Shown here: positions 7,881 through 17,492 of the stretch, piece after piece
How positions within the stretch are numbered: the first letter of the stretch is position 1
How the letters are laid out: each line of letters begins with the position of its first letter
Assembly: GCA_023269675.1 (NCBI GenBank)
Contig: JAHFSX010000008.1
Span: 21,999 to 85,998, forward strand
Reading direction: 5' to 3'
Length of the DNA: 64,000 nt
Source of the DNA: Verrucomicrobiota bacterium
GTDB taxonomy: Bacteria; Verrucomicrobiota; Kiritimatiellia; RFP12; UBA1067
The notes under the pieces: model-generated
The model's database searches: none
Told to the model about the DNA's origin: nothing
Seen by the model: only the letters and a program-made list of their open reading frames with translations
Program-made: the position numbers and the translations under genes

Positions 7881-10737
7881 TGCTCTCCCCCGTCTTGCGC
7901 TGGATGCAGATCCACCGCGTCAGCACGGTCTCCAAGATCAGCAGCGCGAACAGGATCAGCGCGGGGATGCGCCACAGCTCGCGCCCGAACGTCTTTCCGA
8001 TCAGCGCCTTCTGCAAATCCTCGAAGGTGTGGGCCACGGTGATGTCGGCCTGCCGCGCGATGATCGCCTGCTCGTCCGCCGTCAGCGCGTCGAGCTTGCT
8101 CTCGTCGGGGTTCTCCATGACGCACAGCGGGAACGAGTCGCCGGTGTTGGCGAGATGGCCCAGCCACCCCGCGGCCGCGGTCGGCACCCGCACCTCGTAA
8201 AGGCCCTGCATCAGCGGACTGTCGGTGCGCAGGGCCAGGCCGTCCTCGCCGTAGCGGATCTTGGCATAGAGCGTGCGCCCCCCCGGCGCCAACACCTGCG
8301 TGTCCACCGCTTCCGCCCACGAGTCCGCGTCGCCCCGCACCGGCACCAGCCAGTCGCTCGGCAGCCGGGCCCGCGGGAAACCCGGCCCCTCCATGTCCAC
8401 CCACACGCCGGCCTGCCCGGAGTCCTCGCCGAACTCCGCCAGAACGGGATAGCGTTCGCCGGCTTTGAAGTTGCCCCGCATCTCGCGGTTCTGCCCGTAC
8501 TCCTTCACGCTCGCCTCTTGCGACCCGATCCGCAGCGTCAGCCGGTCATCGGCGTTCAAGTAGAAGGTATACGCCCCGCTCTGCTTCGGCACGAACGAGC
8601 CGGTCCAGCGCACGTTGAAGTGGTCGCGAGGCACCTTGTCCCCGGGGCTGTTCTCGCCCCACGTCATGTCCAGCGTGGGATCGATGCGCGACAGGATGAC
8701 CTTCTTGAAATTGTCCTTCCGGAAATACTCGGCGAACAGGCCGTTGCCGCCCATCTGCGTCAGCGCGGGCGAGGAGAGCTGCACCACCGCGCCGCGCGAG
8801 GGCGGGATGTTCAGCGTCGCGATCACCGGCTGCGCCAGATACGAGGTCACCTCCTGGATCAGCGGCAGGAAGGACTGGCGCGCCACCAGGTTGCCCGCCG
8901 TGCGGTCGAACGGCACGAAGAGCTGCACCACGCGGCCCCTGCCCAGCGCCTGCTCCGCCATGAAGGCCGCGCCGTTCTGCAGCCGCGCCACTACGCCCGC
9001 CGCGCCGTTGGTCTCCACCGCCTGGCGGTAGCACTCCACCACCGCGTCCGTCAGATCGCCCGACTCGCGGAACAGCGCGAGCGCGGGATGGCGGAAGGTC
9101 CCCGGATCGATCTTCACACCCGCCTCGCCGCGCTCCGGCGCGGCCACCACGCACTCGCCGATCGGCAGCGGCAGCACCGGCGCGCCCGCCGCACGCCAGC
9201 CGTTGTAGAACGCCGCCTCGGAACGCGTGCCGTGAATCACCAGCAGGCTGCCGCCCATCCGCACGAACTCCGCGACCTGCGCCGCCTGCGCCTCGGGCAG
9301 CGACGGCACATCCGCCAGCACCGCCACCGCGTAACCGGCCAGCGACCGCTTGAGCCCCAGGCCGCTCGCGGTGGTCAGCTCCGGCTCCATCAGGAACCGC
9401 GGCCGCTCCGACTCGCGAGTCTTGGGCTCGCGCTCCATCAGACTTTTGGCCGAGGGCATCAGGCCCAGCGCGACGTACCCGCCGGGCCGGTCCAGCAGGC
9501 GCGCCGCGCGCCCGTCGTCCGCCACCAGCACCTTGAGCGTCCGCATGATCTGGATCACGCGCTGCATCGTGTCGTCCGAAGCCATCTCGTCGTCCGCCGC
9601 GACCCGCGCCTCCACCACCTGCGCCCCCGGCGTGTCGAAGCGGTGCAGAAACGAGACCACCCGCTCCGCGCCCGGCTCCATCTGCCCCACCGAACGGTCC
9701 ACCTGCTCCTTGCCGCCCACCAGCAGGGTCACGTTCGCGGGCGTCACGGCCTCGCGCCCCGTGTTGGCCAGCGTCACGTCCACGCGCACGTCGCGGTCGG
9801 TGCCCACCACCGGGCGGGAGAAGACCAGATTCTTGAGCGTCAGGTTGCGGATGCCCTGCGGCAGCTCCAGCGTGCGCACGAACACGCGCGGCTTGGACGG
9901 CAGCCGCGCGAAGGCCTCGTTCAAATAGCCCCAGCTCTCCAGATCGCCGGTCTGCCAGCCGATCGCCTGCCCGTCGCCGATCAGGATGATCTGCTTGGTG
10001 AGGTGCGAGCCCTGCGCCAGCGAGGCGGCGGCGGCGGCCAGGGCGTCCGGCACCCGCAGGACGCCCTGCACGGGCATCGCCTGCTCCAGCGCGGTCTGCA
10101 CGTACTTGCGGTCGGTCACCGGCGCGGGCACCAGCGGGTCCGGCACCGCGCCCGCCACGATCACGCTGAAGGCCACCCCGCGCGGGGCCTCCTCGATCAG
10201 GCGCGCCGCCTCTTTCAGCGCCCGGTTGAAGTTGGTCTCGCCATCGACCGTCAGCGTCATGGAGGAGGAGCCGTCGATCACCAGCGCGATGTCGCGCGCC
10301 GTGCCGCCCACGAAGCGGTTGAGGCTCAGGCGCTTCTCCAGCAGAATGGAGGCGGCGGCGAGCAGCAGGCAGGCCCCGCAGGCCAGCCACGCCAGCAGCT
10401 GCCACTTGCGGTAGCGGCCCAGCGCGAAGCTCATGCCGAAGAAGACGATGCCGAGCATGCCCAGCGGCAGCACCAGCCACCACGGGAAAGCGGAGCCCGC
10501 GGGCACGAAGGGCCGCGCCATGGCCAGCACCGCGCAGCCGGCCAGCAGGCAGCGCGCCGCCAGCAGCAGCATCTCCTCCATCAGCAGGCTGCGCCGCCGG
10601 CTCATCAGGCTGTCCAGCAGGAAGCGCATCGCGCCCCAGTTGACCTCGCGGGCGTTGCGGCGGTTGAACAGGTGGATGATGACCGGGATCGCGATCCCGG
10701 CCAGCCCCAGCAGTAAGAATGGATTCAGAAACAACAT
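7873..10737 (-). CDS. BatA-like VWA membrane protein with an inserted PA14-like domain
   Basis: The N-terminus is a textbook BatA domain: FLNPFLLLGLAGIAIPVIIH, then FNRR and a second helix around residues 58-78. Two further hydrophobic segments lie near 85-105 and 112-132. A VWA domain follows with ALVIDGSSSM near residue 150. Then comes a long region with an amidotransferase-like stretch (VAEFVRMGGSLLVIHGTRSE). About residues 660-800 look like a PA14 carbohydrate-binding fold: GLFAEYFRKDNF, WTGSFVPKQSGAYTF and NADDRLTLRI are typical. A C-terminal helix (about 920-940) closes the 954-residue protein. It is the third gene of the operon. PA14 in a BatA-like protein suggests glycan or surface sensing; that is inference. 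No good Shine-Dalgarno site precedes ATG 10737. Confidence 0.85.
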   Translation of the reverse strand: MLFLNPFLLLGLAGIAIPVIIHLFNRRNAREVNWGAMRFLLDSLMSRRRSLLMEEMLLLAARCLLAGCAVLAMARPFVPAGSAFPWWLVLPLGMLGIVFFGMSFALGRYRKWQLLAWLACGACLLLAAASILLEKRLSLNRFVGGTARDIALVIDGSSSMTLTVDGETNFNRALKEAARLIEEAPRGVAFSVIVAGAVPDPLVPAPVTDRKYVQTALEQAMPVQGVLRVPDALAAAAASLAQGSHLTKQIILIGDGQAIGWQTGDLESWGYLNEAFARLPSKPRVFVRTLELPQGIRNLTLKNLVFSRPVVGTDRDVRVDVTLANTGREAVTPANVTLLVGGKEQVDRSVGQMEPGAERVVSFLHRFDTPGAQVVEARVAADDEMASDDTMQRVIQIMRTLKVLVADDGRAARLLDRPGGYVALGLMPSAKSLMEREPKTRESERPRFLMEPELTTASGLGLKRSLAGYAVAVLADVPSLPEAQAAQVAEFVRMGGSLLVIHGTRSEAAFYNGWRAAGAPVLPLPIGECVVAAPERGEAGVKIDPGTFRHPALALFRESGDLTDAVVECYRQAVETNGAAGVVARLQNGAAFMAEQALGRGRVVQLFVPFDRTAGNLVARQSFLPLIQEVTSYLAQPVIATLNIPPSRGAVVQLSSPALTQMGGNGLFAEYFRKDNFKKVILSRIDPTLDMTWGENSPGDKVPRDHFNVRWTGSFVPKQSGAYTFYLNADDRLTLRIGSQEASVKEYGQNREMRGNFKAGERYPVLAEFGEDSGQAGVWVDMEGPGFPRARLPSDWLVPVRGDADSWAEAVDTQVLAPGGRTLYAKIRYGEDGLALRTDSPLMQGLYEVRVPTAAAGWLGHLANTGDSFPLCVMENPDESKLDALTADEQAIIARQADITVAHTFEDLQKALIGKTFGRELWRIPALILFALLILETVLTRWICIQRKTGESIS

Positions 10738-10767
10738 TTACAACTCTGTCACTCAAGCCTGTTGTAA
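10738..10767. promoter_or_regulatory. Inverted repeat abutting the BatA-like start codon
   Basis: TTACAAC (10738-10744) and GTTGTAA (10761-10767) form perfect 7-bp arms 16 bp apart, directly next to the ATG of the BatA-like gene. It could be an operator or an RNA stem that controls ribosome access. No regulator is identified and a chance match is possible. Confidence 0.3.
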
Positions 10768-10784
10768 TCGCGACATGATGCCCG

Positions 10785-10865
10785 ACACGAAGACACATAG
10801 ACACAAAGAAGCGCAGACCACCTTGGGCATCTCTTCTTCGTGTCTTCGTGTCTTTGTGTTCATGG
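10785..10865. repeat. Octamer-periodic foldback element
   Basis: The left arm (10785-10812) and the reverse complement of the right arm (10833-10860) agree at about 23 of 28 bases. Both are degenerate 8-bp repeats of the AGACACAA / GTCTTCGT kind. The loop is about 22 bp. The element fills most of the gap between the DUF58 gene and the BatA-like gene inside the operon. A sister element with the same rhythm lies at 28897-28978. Confidence 0.72.
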
Positions 10866-10883
10866 TTTTCCAGCCCATCCAGA

Positions 10884-11801
10884 TCAGCGCCGCTTCATGA
10901 GATACGCCGAGAGCGCCTCGTCATACGGCACGCGGGTGTTCATGCGCACATAGTCGATCTTCATGCGGCCGCAGGCGGCCTCGATGTCGTTCAGAAACGC
11001 GCCCATCCGCTCCAGGTAGGTCGCGCGGATCGTGCGCGGGTCGATCGGCAGCAGGTTCTCGGGCTGCTCCAGATCGCGGAACTTGGTGAACGAATCGAAG
11101 GGGAAGGTCAGCTCCTCGTCCGCCACCACATGGAAGAGCAGCACCTCGTGGCGGCGGTAGCGGAAATGGTGCAGCGCCTTGATCAGCGCCGCGGGGTCAT
11201 CGAACAGGTCGCTCAGGATCACGACCAGGCCGCGCCGCGGGATGCGCTCGGCGATGTCGTGGAAAATGTCGGCCAGGCCGGTCTCGCCGCCCGGCACGGT
11301 CTGCTCCAGCGCCTCGAGGATCCCCCGCACCTGGCTGGTGCGCGCGCGCGCCGGCAGGTAGGTCCGCAGCTTGGTGTCGAAGGTGACCAGCCCCGCCGCG
11401 TCCTGCTGGCCGATCAGCAGGTAGCCCAGCATGGCGGCGATGTGCTGCGCGTAGGCGAACTTCGAGGAGGGCTGGCCGTTGCGCGGGGCCGCCTGGTCGC
11501 CCGCGTAGGCCATCGAGCCCGAGGCGTCGAGCAGCAGCGTGGCCCGCATGTTGGTCTCTTCGATGTACTGCTTGATGTAGTAGCGGTCCTTGCGGGCCAG
11601 CACGCGCCAGTCGAGGTTGCGCAGGTCGTCGCCCGGCGCATACTGCCGGTGCTCGGAAAACTCGACGGAGAAGCCTTTGAAGGGGCTCTTGTGCTTGCCG
11701 GAGACGAAGCCCTCGACCACGCCGCGCGCGAGAAATTCGCAGCGTCCGAGCTTGGCGAGCGCCTCCGGCGGCAGAAACTGCATGTAGGACGGTGCGGACA
11801 T
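10884..11801 (-). CDS. DUF58 domain protein
   Basis: A 305-residue soluble DUF58 protein, the usual partner of MoxR ATPases. The conserved core is plain: SVEFSEHRQYAPGDDLRNLD followed by WRVLARKDRYYIKQY, then a VWA-like site TLLLDASGSM at about residue 90, and VVILSDLFDD further on. It lacks the N-terminal membrane helices of longer DUF58 proteins. It follows moxR by about 100 bp and precedes the BatA-like gene. In related systems MoxR-type AAA+ proteins act as chaperones that load metal or remodel VWA partners; DUF58 proteins are presumed adaptors or substrates. Role here is inferred from family and context. Confidence 0.93.
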   Translation of the reverse strand: MSAPSYMQFLPPEALAKLGRCEFLARGVVEGFVSGKHKSPFKGFSVEFSEHRQYAPGDDLRNLDWRVLARKDRYYIKQYIEETNMRATLLLDASGSMAYAGDQAAPRNGQPSSKFAYAQHIAAMLGYLLIGQQDAAGLVTFDTKLRTYLPARARTSQVRGILEALEQTVPGGETGLADIFHDIAERIPRRGLVVILSDLFDDPAALIKALHHFRYRRHEVLLFHVVADEELTFPFDSFTKFRDLEQPENLLPIDPRTIRATYLERMGAFLNDIEAACGRMKIDYVRMNTRVPYDEALSAYLMKRR

Positions 11802-11811
11802 GGCGAAATCG

Positions 11812-11860
11812 GGATTCAGGATTCAGGAGCCAGAAGACAGAGGTCGGAGGACAGCGGCCG
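11812..11860 (+). repeat. Heptamer tandem array in the moxR-DUF58 gap
   Basis: Seven consecutive 7-bp units on the plus strand: GGATTCA, GGATTCA, GGAGCCA, GAAGACA, GAGGTCG, GAGGACA, GCGGCCG. The three units at 11833-11853 match 18 of 21 bases of the units found inside the coding sequence at 60723-60757 (there on the minus strand). The array sits between MoxR and DUF58. Confidence 0.72.
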
Positions 11861-11907
11861 GAAGCTTCGCGGGGCCGAGACGTTCCCGGCCGTGTCCGTC
11901 CGCGCGG

Positions 11908-12945
<1,038 letters not shown>

Positions 12946-13109
12946 AGTCTCTCTCCCCCCGAAAAGATCCGCCTTAAATGACGTTGCGCATAGATATACC
13001 ATAAGCGCCGTGGCGTGGCCACTTGAAAAGGGCCGGGCGAACAATACCGCTTGCCGCGTGCGCCGCCGTGTGAAAAACTAGGCGCAACTTTAGCTGGAAG
13101 GCCCCTCCC

Positions 13110-14303
13110 ATGGAAACACCCGCTCTCCCGCAGGCAAGCCCCGTGCCCCGCCTGGCGTCCATCGACGCCTACCGCGGCTTTGTCATGCTGCTGATGATGG
13201 GCGAGGTCCTGGCGTTCCGCAGCGTCGCCGAGGCGCTGCCGGCGAGCGGCTTCTGGACCCTCCTGGCGCACCACCAGTCGCATGTCGCCTGGACCGGCTG
13301 CTCCCTGCACGACCTGATCCAGCCCTCCTTCTCGTTCCTCGTCGGCGCGGCCCTGCCCTTCTCGCTGGCGCGGCGGGCGGCGGCCGGCCAGCCGCAGGGA
13401 CGTCTGACCCTGCACGCCTTCGCGCGCGCCCTGATCCTGGTCCTGCTCGGGGTCTTTCTCCGCTCGACCGGCTCCGACCACACCCGCTGGACGTTCGAGG
13501 ACACGCTCTCGCAGATCGGCCTCGGCTACGGCTTCCTCTACCTGCTCGGGCTGCGTTCCGCGCGTGTGCAGGGGTTCGCCCTGGCGCTGATCCTTTGCGC
13601 TTACTGGCTCCTCTTCGCGCTCTACCCCCTGCCGGGCGCGGGCTTCGACTGGGCGGCCGCCGGCGCAACTCCCGACGGGATGCTCCCCGGGTTCGCCGCG
13701 CACTGGAGCCTCAACACCAATCCCGCCGCCGCGTTCGACCGCTGGTTCCTGAACCTCTTCCCGCCGGACGGCTGGTTCAAACACAACGCCGGAGGCTACG
13801 CCACGCTGAGTTTCATCCCCACGCTCGGCACGATGCTCCTCGGGCTGCTCGCCGGCGGCGTGCTGCGCAGCGGCCGCACGCCGCAAGCGAAAATCCGGCT
13901 GCTCCTCCTCGCCGGACTCGCCGGGCTCGCGGCGGGCTGGCTCCTGGGCGCGGCGGGCCTCTGCCCCGTCGTCAAGAAGATCTGGACCCCGACCTGGGTG
14001 CTCTTCAGCGGCGGCTGGAGCTTCCTCCTGCTCGCGGGCTTCTATCAGGTCATGGACGTGTGGAACCGCCGCGCGTGGGCCTTCGCGCTGACCGTGGTCG
14101 GCATGAACTCCATCGCCGCGTACCTGATCGCGCACCTGTGGGTCGGGTTCATCGAACAGGCCCTGCCGCGCCACTTCGGCCGCGCCTGGTGCGCCTTCGC
14201 AGGCGAGCCCTACGAGCGGCTGCTCTTCGGCGCGGGCGTGCTGCTGACCGAGTGGCTCATCCTCTGGTGGATGCAGCGCAACCGGATCTTCCTGCGGATT
14301 TAG
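13110..14303 (+). CDS. NagX-like / DUF5009 membrane acyltransferase
   Basis: A 397-residue polytopic membrane protein, about ten helices. The opening RLASIDAYRGFVMLLMMGEV, followed by HVAWTGCSLHDLIQPSFSFL, is the signature of the heparan-alpha-glucosaminide N-acetyltransferase-like family (COG4299, DUF5009, NagX). NSIAAYLIAHLWVGF near the C-terminus is also typical. Members are thought to move acyl groups across the membrane onto sugars, and often sit near polysaccharide-use genes. GGAAGG about 9 nt upstream supports ATG 13110. It is transcribed away from moxR and converges on the HzsA-like gene, with only 5 bp between the two ends. Substrate unknown. Confidence 0.85.
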   Translation: METPALPQASPVPRLASIDAYRGFVMLLMMGEVLAFRSVAEALPASGFWTLLAHHQSHVAWTGCSLHDLIQPSFSFLVGAALPFSLARRAAAGQPQGRLTLHAFARALILVLLGVFLRSTGSDHTRWTFEDTLSQIGLGYGFLYLLGLRSARVQGFALALILCAYWLLFALYPLPGAGFDWAAAGATPDGMLPGFAAHWSLNTNPAAAFDRWFLNLFPPDGWFKHNAGGYATLSFIPTLGTMLLGLLAGGVLRSGRTPQAKIRLLLLAGLAGLAAGWLLGAAGLCPVVKKIWTPTWVLFSGGWSFLLLAGFYQVMDVWNRRAWAFALTVVGMNSIAAYLIAHLWVGFIEQALPRHFGRAWCAFAGEPYERLLFGAGVLLTEWLILWWMQRNRIFLRI

Positions 14304-14308
14304 CGCTG

Positions 14309-16699
14309 TCAGAAGGTCTTGCCGAAATCGCGCGCCTGCGGCACCGCCACCCCGCCGGGCATGTCCATGCGCGGCCGCTGGTCGAGGCTCGCCTTGCCCT
14401 TGCGGATCGCCGCCAGCAGCGCCGTGTAAATTCCGTTTTGGGTGGAAGCGAGCACCGGAGCGCGCCGGCCGTTCTTCGACCCCTCAAGCCCCAATCCGCC
14501 CGCCGCTTTCGCCAGATGCGCGTTCAACAGCCGGCTGTTCTCGGGCCGCGTGAGATTGACCCACATCTTTTTCCGGCTTTGGACCTCCTCGGTGAGTCTG
14601 CCGTGACAAGACGCGCACTGCGCGTTGAAAACGCCCTCGAGCTCGGCGAGCCACGGTTCGGCTTGAGGCGGGACGCGCGCATTGTCAGGCACGAAGTGCC
14701 ACGTGTCGCGGCCGCCCATGGTGTAGGTCCGTGACATGTCGTAGGTCGCGTAGTACTGCACATTGGCGTCGATCCACGTGTAGATGCGGCGGCGGCTCTC
14801 GTCGTCCATCTCCACGCCGTGGTGCTTCTCCTCGATGAACCGCGTGAGGCAGCTCACCATGGACCCCGTCTTCAGAGCGGGGAAAACGCCGGTCGGCCCG
14901 GGATTGATGAAGTAGAAGGCCACCATCTTGCGGTCGGTCAGGGTGTCGTACGACATGTTGAAGAAGCGGGTCTTGTCGCCGCTGAGGTCCGCGCGGCCGG
15001 CCGGAGCCGCGCCGGAGTGGCACCGCACGCAGTAGCGGTCGAACACCGGCTGCACGTGGCGCACGTAGTCGACCGGCCCCGCGCCCCACGGCGGCGGCGC
15101 GAGCGCGTCGGGAGGACGCTCCGCCCGGACGTCGCGCCGGGCCGCCGCCGGCGGCGCGCTCATGCGCGGCTCGTGGCAGCCCGCGCAGGAAACGCGCTCG
15201 CCCGTGGTGACCTGCGTCACCGACCCCATGCGCTGCACCTCTTTGCCGTCCTTGTCCAGCGCGATGAAGTACAGCTCGCAGTTGGAGGGCGCGCGGAAAT
15301 AGGCCGCCCCGCTCTCGTCCACCGGAACCTCGCCCAGGTTTTCCTTGATGTAGTACGAGCCGTAGCCGACGACCGGGTAATGGTCATGGAACCGGGGCCC
15401 CTCCGTGTTCCACTTTTTGGGCAGCTGCCGCATCACGCGCAGGGCCTTGACCTGACCGCGCGCCACGCCCTGCGCCGCCAAGCCGCGGTAGACGTCCTGC
15501 ACGTAGAACACCCCCTCGCCGGCCTCCTGGGGCGCTTCGGCACGAATGACCGTCGCGGGCAGCGGCCTCGCCCGCAGCGGCATCGCGCTGAAGACATTAT
15601 CACCGGCCTCGGGCAACGGATAGCGCGTGCCGTCGTAACGGCAGACGCACAGCCGGAAACCCCGTGCCTGCCCATCCGCTTTTCCGAAGGAGGCGAGAAA
15701 GAGGTTGTCCTCCAGCGGCCACGGGTCCGTCACGGCATCCGGATAGAACACGTCGCCCGGCCCCCAGTTCGCGTGCTGCCAGTGGCCGCCCGTCGAGATC
15801 GTGTAAGGCGTCGCGAAGGTCACCTTGCGCATCGCCGCGGGGTTCTCGATCCCCGCGCGGCGGCTGAGCACGGCGATGTCGCCGACCGGCGGGTGGTGGT
15901 GCGCCGCCATGGTCAGCAGCACGTCGCCGGTGCCGGGCACCGGCTTGCCGCCGTAGCGCGCGTTCGGCACGGTGATCGTGTTGCCGTAATAGAGCTGCAG
16001 CTGCCGGCCGTCGGGCAGAATCGTCCAGAGTCCCTGCCACATGAAGATGTTCTTGTCCTGGTACTCCCAGCGCGTGCAGAGCACGGAGCCGTCATCCAGC
16101 ACCGACGGCTTCATGGTGCAGAGCGTCGTGAAGTCGAAGCGCCGGATGTCCGAGCCGTCCGCGTGGCAGGTGTAGAGCGCGGAGGCCAGGTAGTCCTGAC
16201 AGAGCGAATACGACTCCACGCGCGACGAGCAGAAGACGATGCGCCCGTCGGGATAGTACACGCCGTTGAAGTCGTGATGCGGCCCGTCCGTAACCTGCCG
16301 CAATCCCCGGCCGTCCACCCCGATCTCCCACAGATGGAACGGCGCGCCCAGGGCCGTCTTGTGCGTGAACAGGATGCGCTGGCCGTCCCAGGAGAGATCC
16401 AGGTCCCAGACAAAGCCCGCCTCCGTCGCGAAGATCACGCGCGGCGGGCGCCCCGGCGGGCGCGGATCGAAAACCTCGATGGTCGAGCCCGTGCCCGTCC
16501 GGCGCGCGAACATGGTGGCGCTGGTGCCGCGCAGCCCGTATCCGGCCGGGCGCCGCACGAACGCGATCGGGGGCAAGGCGGCCAGCAGCGCCGCCCGCCC
16601 GTTCCCGGCATCCGCCGGCACGACCGTTTCGGCCTGATGGCCGCGCGCCCCCGCGCCGCACAGGCAGACCGTCAGCATTATGGCCACACCCCTGAACAA
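14309..16699 (-). CDS. HzsA-like multiheme protein with beta-propeller
   Basis: A 796-residue secreted or periplasmic protein. A short signal peptide (FRGVAIMLTVCLCGAGA) leads into a WD40/TolB-like propeller (repeated DGRI, DGS and PDGR motifs, residues about 40-360), then a region resembling the middle domain of hydrazine synthase subunit alpha, then a C-terminal cytochrome part. Three CXXCH heme sites are visible: CAGCH (about 505), CVRCH (about 557) and CASCH (about 695). The start is a TTG at 16699 because GGAGGGG lies 6 nt upstream and a strong promoter precedes it; ATG 16678 is the alternative. No other hydrazine synthase subunit is nearby, so anammox chemistry is not implied; such homologs are widespread in PVC bacteria with unknown redox roles. 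Confidence 0.85.
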   Translation of the reverse strand: MFRGVAIMLTVCLCGAGARGHQAETVVPADAGNGRAALLAALPPIAFVRRPAGYGLRGTSATMFARRTGTGSTIEVFDPRPPGRPPRVIFATEAGFVWDLDLSWDGQRILFTHKTALGAPFHLWEIGVDGRGLRQVTDGPHHDFNGVYYPDGRIVFCSSRVESYSLCQDYLASALYTCHADGSDIRRFDFTTLCTMKPSVLDDGSVLCTRWEYQDKNIFMWQGLWTILPDGRQLQLYYGNTITVPNARYGGKPVPGTGDVLLTMAAHHHPPVGDIAVLSRRAGIENPAAMRKVTFATPYTISTGGHWQHANWGPGDVFYPDAVTDPWPLEDNLFLASFGKADGQARGFRLCVCRYDGTRYPLPEAGDNVFSAMPLRARPLPATVIRAEAPQEAGEGVFYVQDVYRGLAAQGVARGQVKALRVMRQLPKKWNTEGPRFHDHYPVVGYGSYYIKENLGEVPVDESGAAYFRAPSNCELYFIALDKDGKEVQRMGSVTQVTTGERVSCAGCHEPRMSAPPAAARRDVRAERPPDALAPPPWGAGPVDYVRHVQPVFDRYCVRCHSGAAPAGRADLSGDKTRFFNMSYDTLTDRKMVAFYFINPGPTGVFPALKTGSMVSCLTRFIEEKHHGVEMDDESRRRIYTWIDANVQYYATYDMSRTYTMGGRDTWHFVPDNARVPPQAEPWLAELEGVFNAQCASCHGRLTEEVQSRKKMWVNLTRPENSRLLNAHLAKAAGGLGLEGSKNGRRAPVLASTQNGIYTALLAAIRKGKASLDQRPRMDMPGGVAVPQARDFGKTF

Positions 16700-16720
16700 C
16701 TTGCCCCTCCACCGTGCTGG

Positions 16721-16749
16721 AATGTAAAACAGTTCGTCCTTTCCGTCAA
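16721..16749 (-). promoter_or_regulatory. Sigma-70-type promoter for the HzsA-like gene
   Basis: On the minus strand TTGACG (16744-16749) and TACATT (16721-16726) are separated by exactly 17 bp. Transcription would begin near 16714, just upstream of the GGAGGGG ribosome site and the TTG start at 16699. Confidence 0.6.
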
Positions 16750-16753
16750 CCCC

Positions 16754-16779
16754 GTTTGTCAGCCGCGTTTGTCAGCCGC
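16754..16779. repeat. 13-bp perfect tandem repeat between divergent promoters
   Basis: GTTTGTCAGCCGC occurs twice head to tail (16754-16766 and 16767-16779). It lies between the minus-strand promoter of the HzsA-like gene and the plus-strand promoter of the MarC-family gene. That placement suits a shared operator for a regulator not encoded nearby; a chance duplication is the alternative. Confidence 0.5.
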
Positions 16780-16793
16780 CCCCCCCCGCGCCG

Positions 16794-16822
16794 TTGACAC
16801 CCTGAGGCGGTTCGAGATACAG
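16794..16822 (+). promoter_or_regulatory. Promoter of the MarC-family gene, possibly leaderless
   Basis: TTGACA (16794-16799), 17-bp spacer, ATACAG (16817-16822). The predicted start of transcription falls within a base or two of the ATG at 16830, and no Shine-Dalgarno site precedes that ATG, so the message may be leaderless. Confidence 0.5.
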
Positions 16823-16829
16823 TGGGCCG

Positions 16830-17444
16830 ATGCAAGAGCAGTTCCACTTCTTCGTCGCCGTGTGGCTGAAGTTCTTCTTCATCTTCACGCCGTTCTTCGC
16901 GCTTTCCATGTTCCTGAGCATGACGGGGGAGTATACCGAGCGGCGCCGCCGCAAACTCGCGGCCATGATCAGCGTGGCCGTCGCGGTCATCTGCATCGGC
17001 CTGTTCTTTCTCGGGAACCAGCTTTTTGCGATCTTCGGCATCACCCTCGACGCCTTCCGCATCGGCGTCGGCGCGCTGCTGTTCCTCTCCGCCGTCGGCC
17101 TGGTGCAGGGCCGCAAGACCTCACCCGACGCCAACCAGGAGGCGGACATCGCGGTCGTGCCTCTAGCGATGCCCGTGATCGTCGGCCCCGCCACCACCGG
17201 CACGCTGCTGGTGATGGGCGCGGGGCTCACGAACGTCACCGAAAAGATCGTCGGCTGCCTGGCGCTGCTCTTCGCCGTCGTCTGCGTGGGCGTGATGCTG
17301 CTGCTCGGCACCTCCATCGAACGCGGCATCGGCCAGCGGGGCCTCAACATCCTGAGCAAGCTGACCGGCATCATCCTCGCCGCGCTCGCCGCCCAGATGA
17401 TCATGGACGGCATCCTCGGCTTCATTGCCGCCAAAGGCGCGTGA
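16830..17444 (+). CDS. MarC-family integral membrane protein
   Basis: A 204-residue protein with about six hydrophobic helices, the usual size of the MarC family. Typical motifs are FFFIFTPFFALSMFLSMTGE at the N-terminus (family: NPxGxxPxFL), IGVGALLFLSAVGLVQGR, and VPLAMPVIVGPATTGTLLVM, the family's PLAxPxxxGPG region. Despite the name, MarC proteins have no proven link with antibiotic resistance, and their cargo is unknown. It is divergent from the HzsA-like gene and shares its control region. Confidence 0.88.
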   Translation: MQEQFHFFVAVWLKFFFIFTPFFALSMFLSMTGEYTERRRRKLAAMISVAVAVICIGLFFLGNQLFAIFGITLDAFRIGVGALLFLSAVGLVQGRKTSPDANQEADIAVVPLAMPVIVGPATTGTLLVMGAGLTNVTEKIVGCLALLFAVVCVGVMLLLGTSIERGIGQRGLNILSKLTGIILAALAAQMIMDGILGFIAAKGA

Positions 17445-17492
17445 TCCCCCTCCTGACCCGGACGCGACGGGCGGTTTGCAGCGAAGGATGCG

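Noticed and set aside
10683..10700. Perfect 18-bp palindrome CCGGGATCGCGATCCCGG
   Set aside because: It lies wholly within the BatA coding sequence and encodes the conserved GIAIP stretch; GC-rich codon choice explains it.
8029..10716. 895-codon plus-strand open frame opposite the BatA-like gene
   Set aside because: His/Arg/Gln-rich translation typical of antisense frames in high-GC genes; the minus strand carries clear BatA and VWA motifs. Similar long shadows at 5424-7841, 14819-17500, 17667-22031, 49255-52146 and 52307-55210 were rejected for the same reason.
12946..13044. N-terminal extension of the MoxR frame
   Set aside because: No family similarity before residue 34 of that frame, and a good ribosome site precedes the ATG at 12945.
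14309..16699. Anammox hydrazine synthase
   Set aside because: The protein resembles HzsA, but no HzsB/HzsC or hydrazine dehydrogenase genes are present, and such homologs are common outside anammox bacteria.
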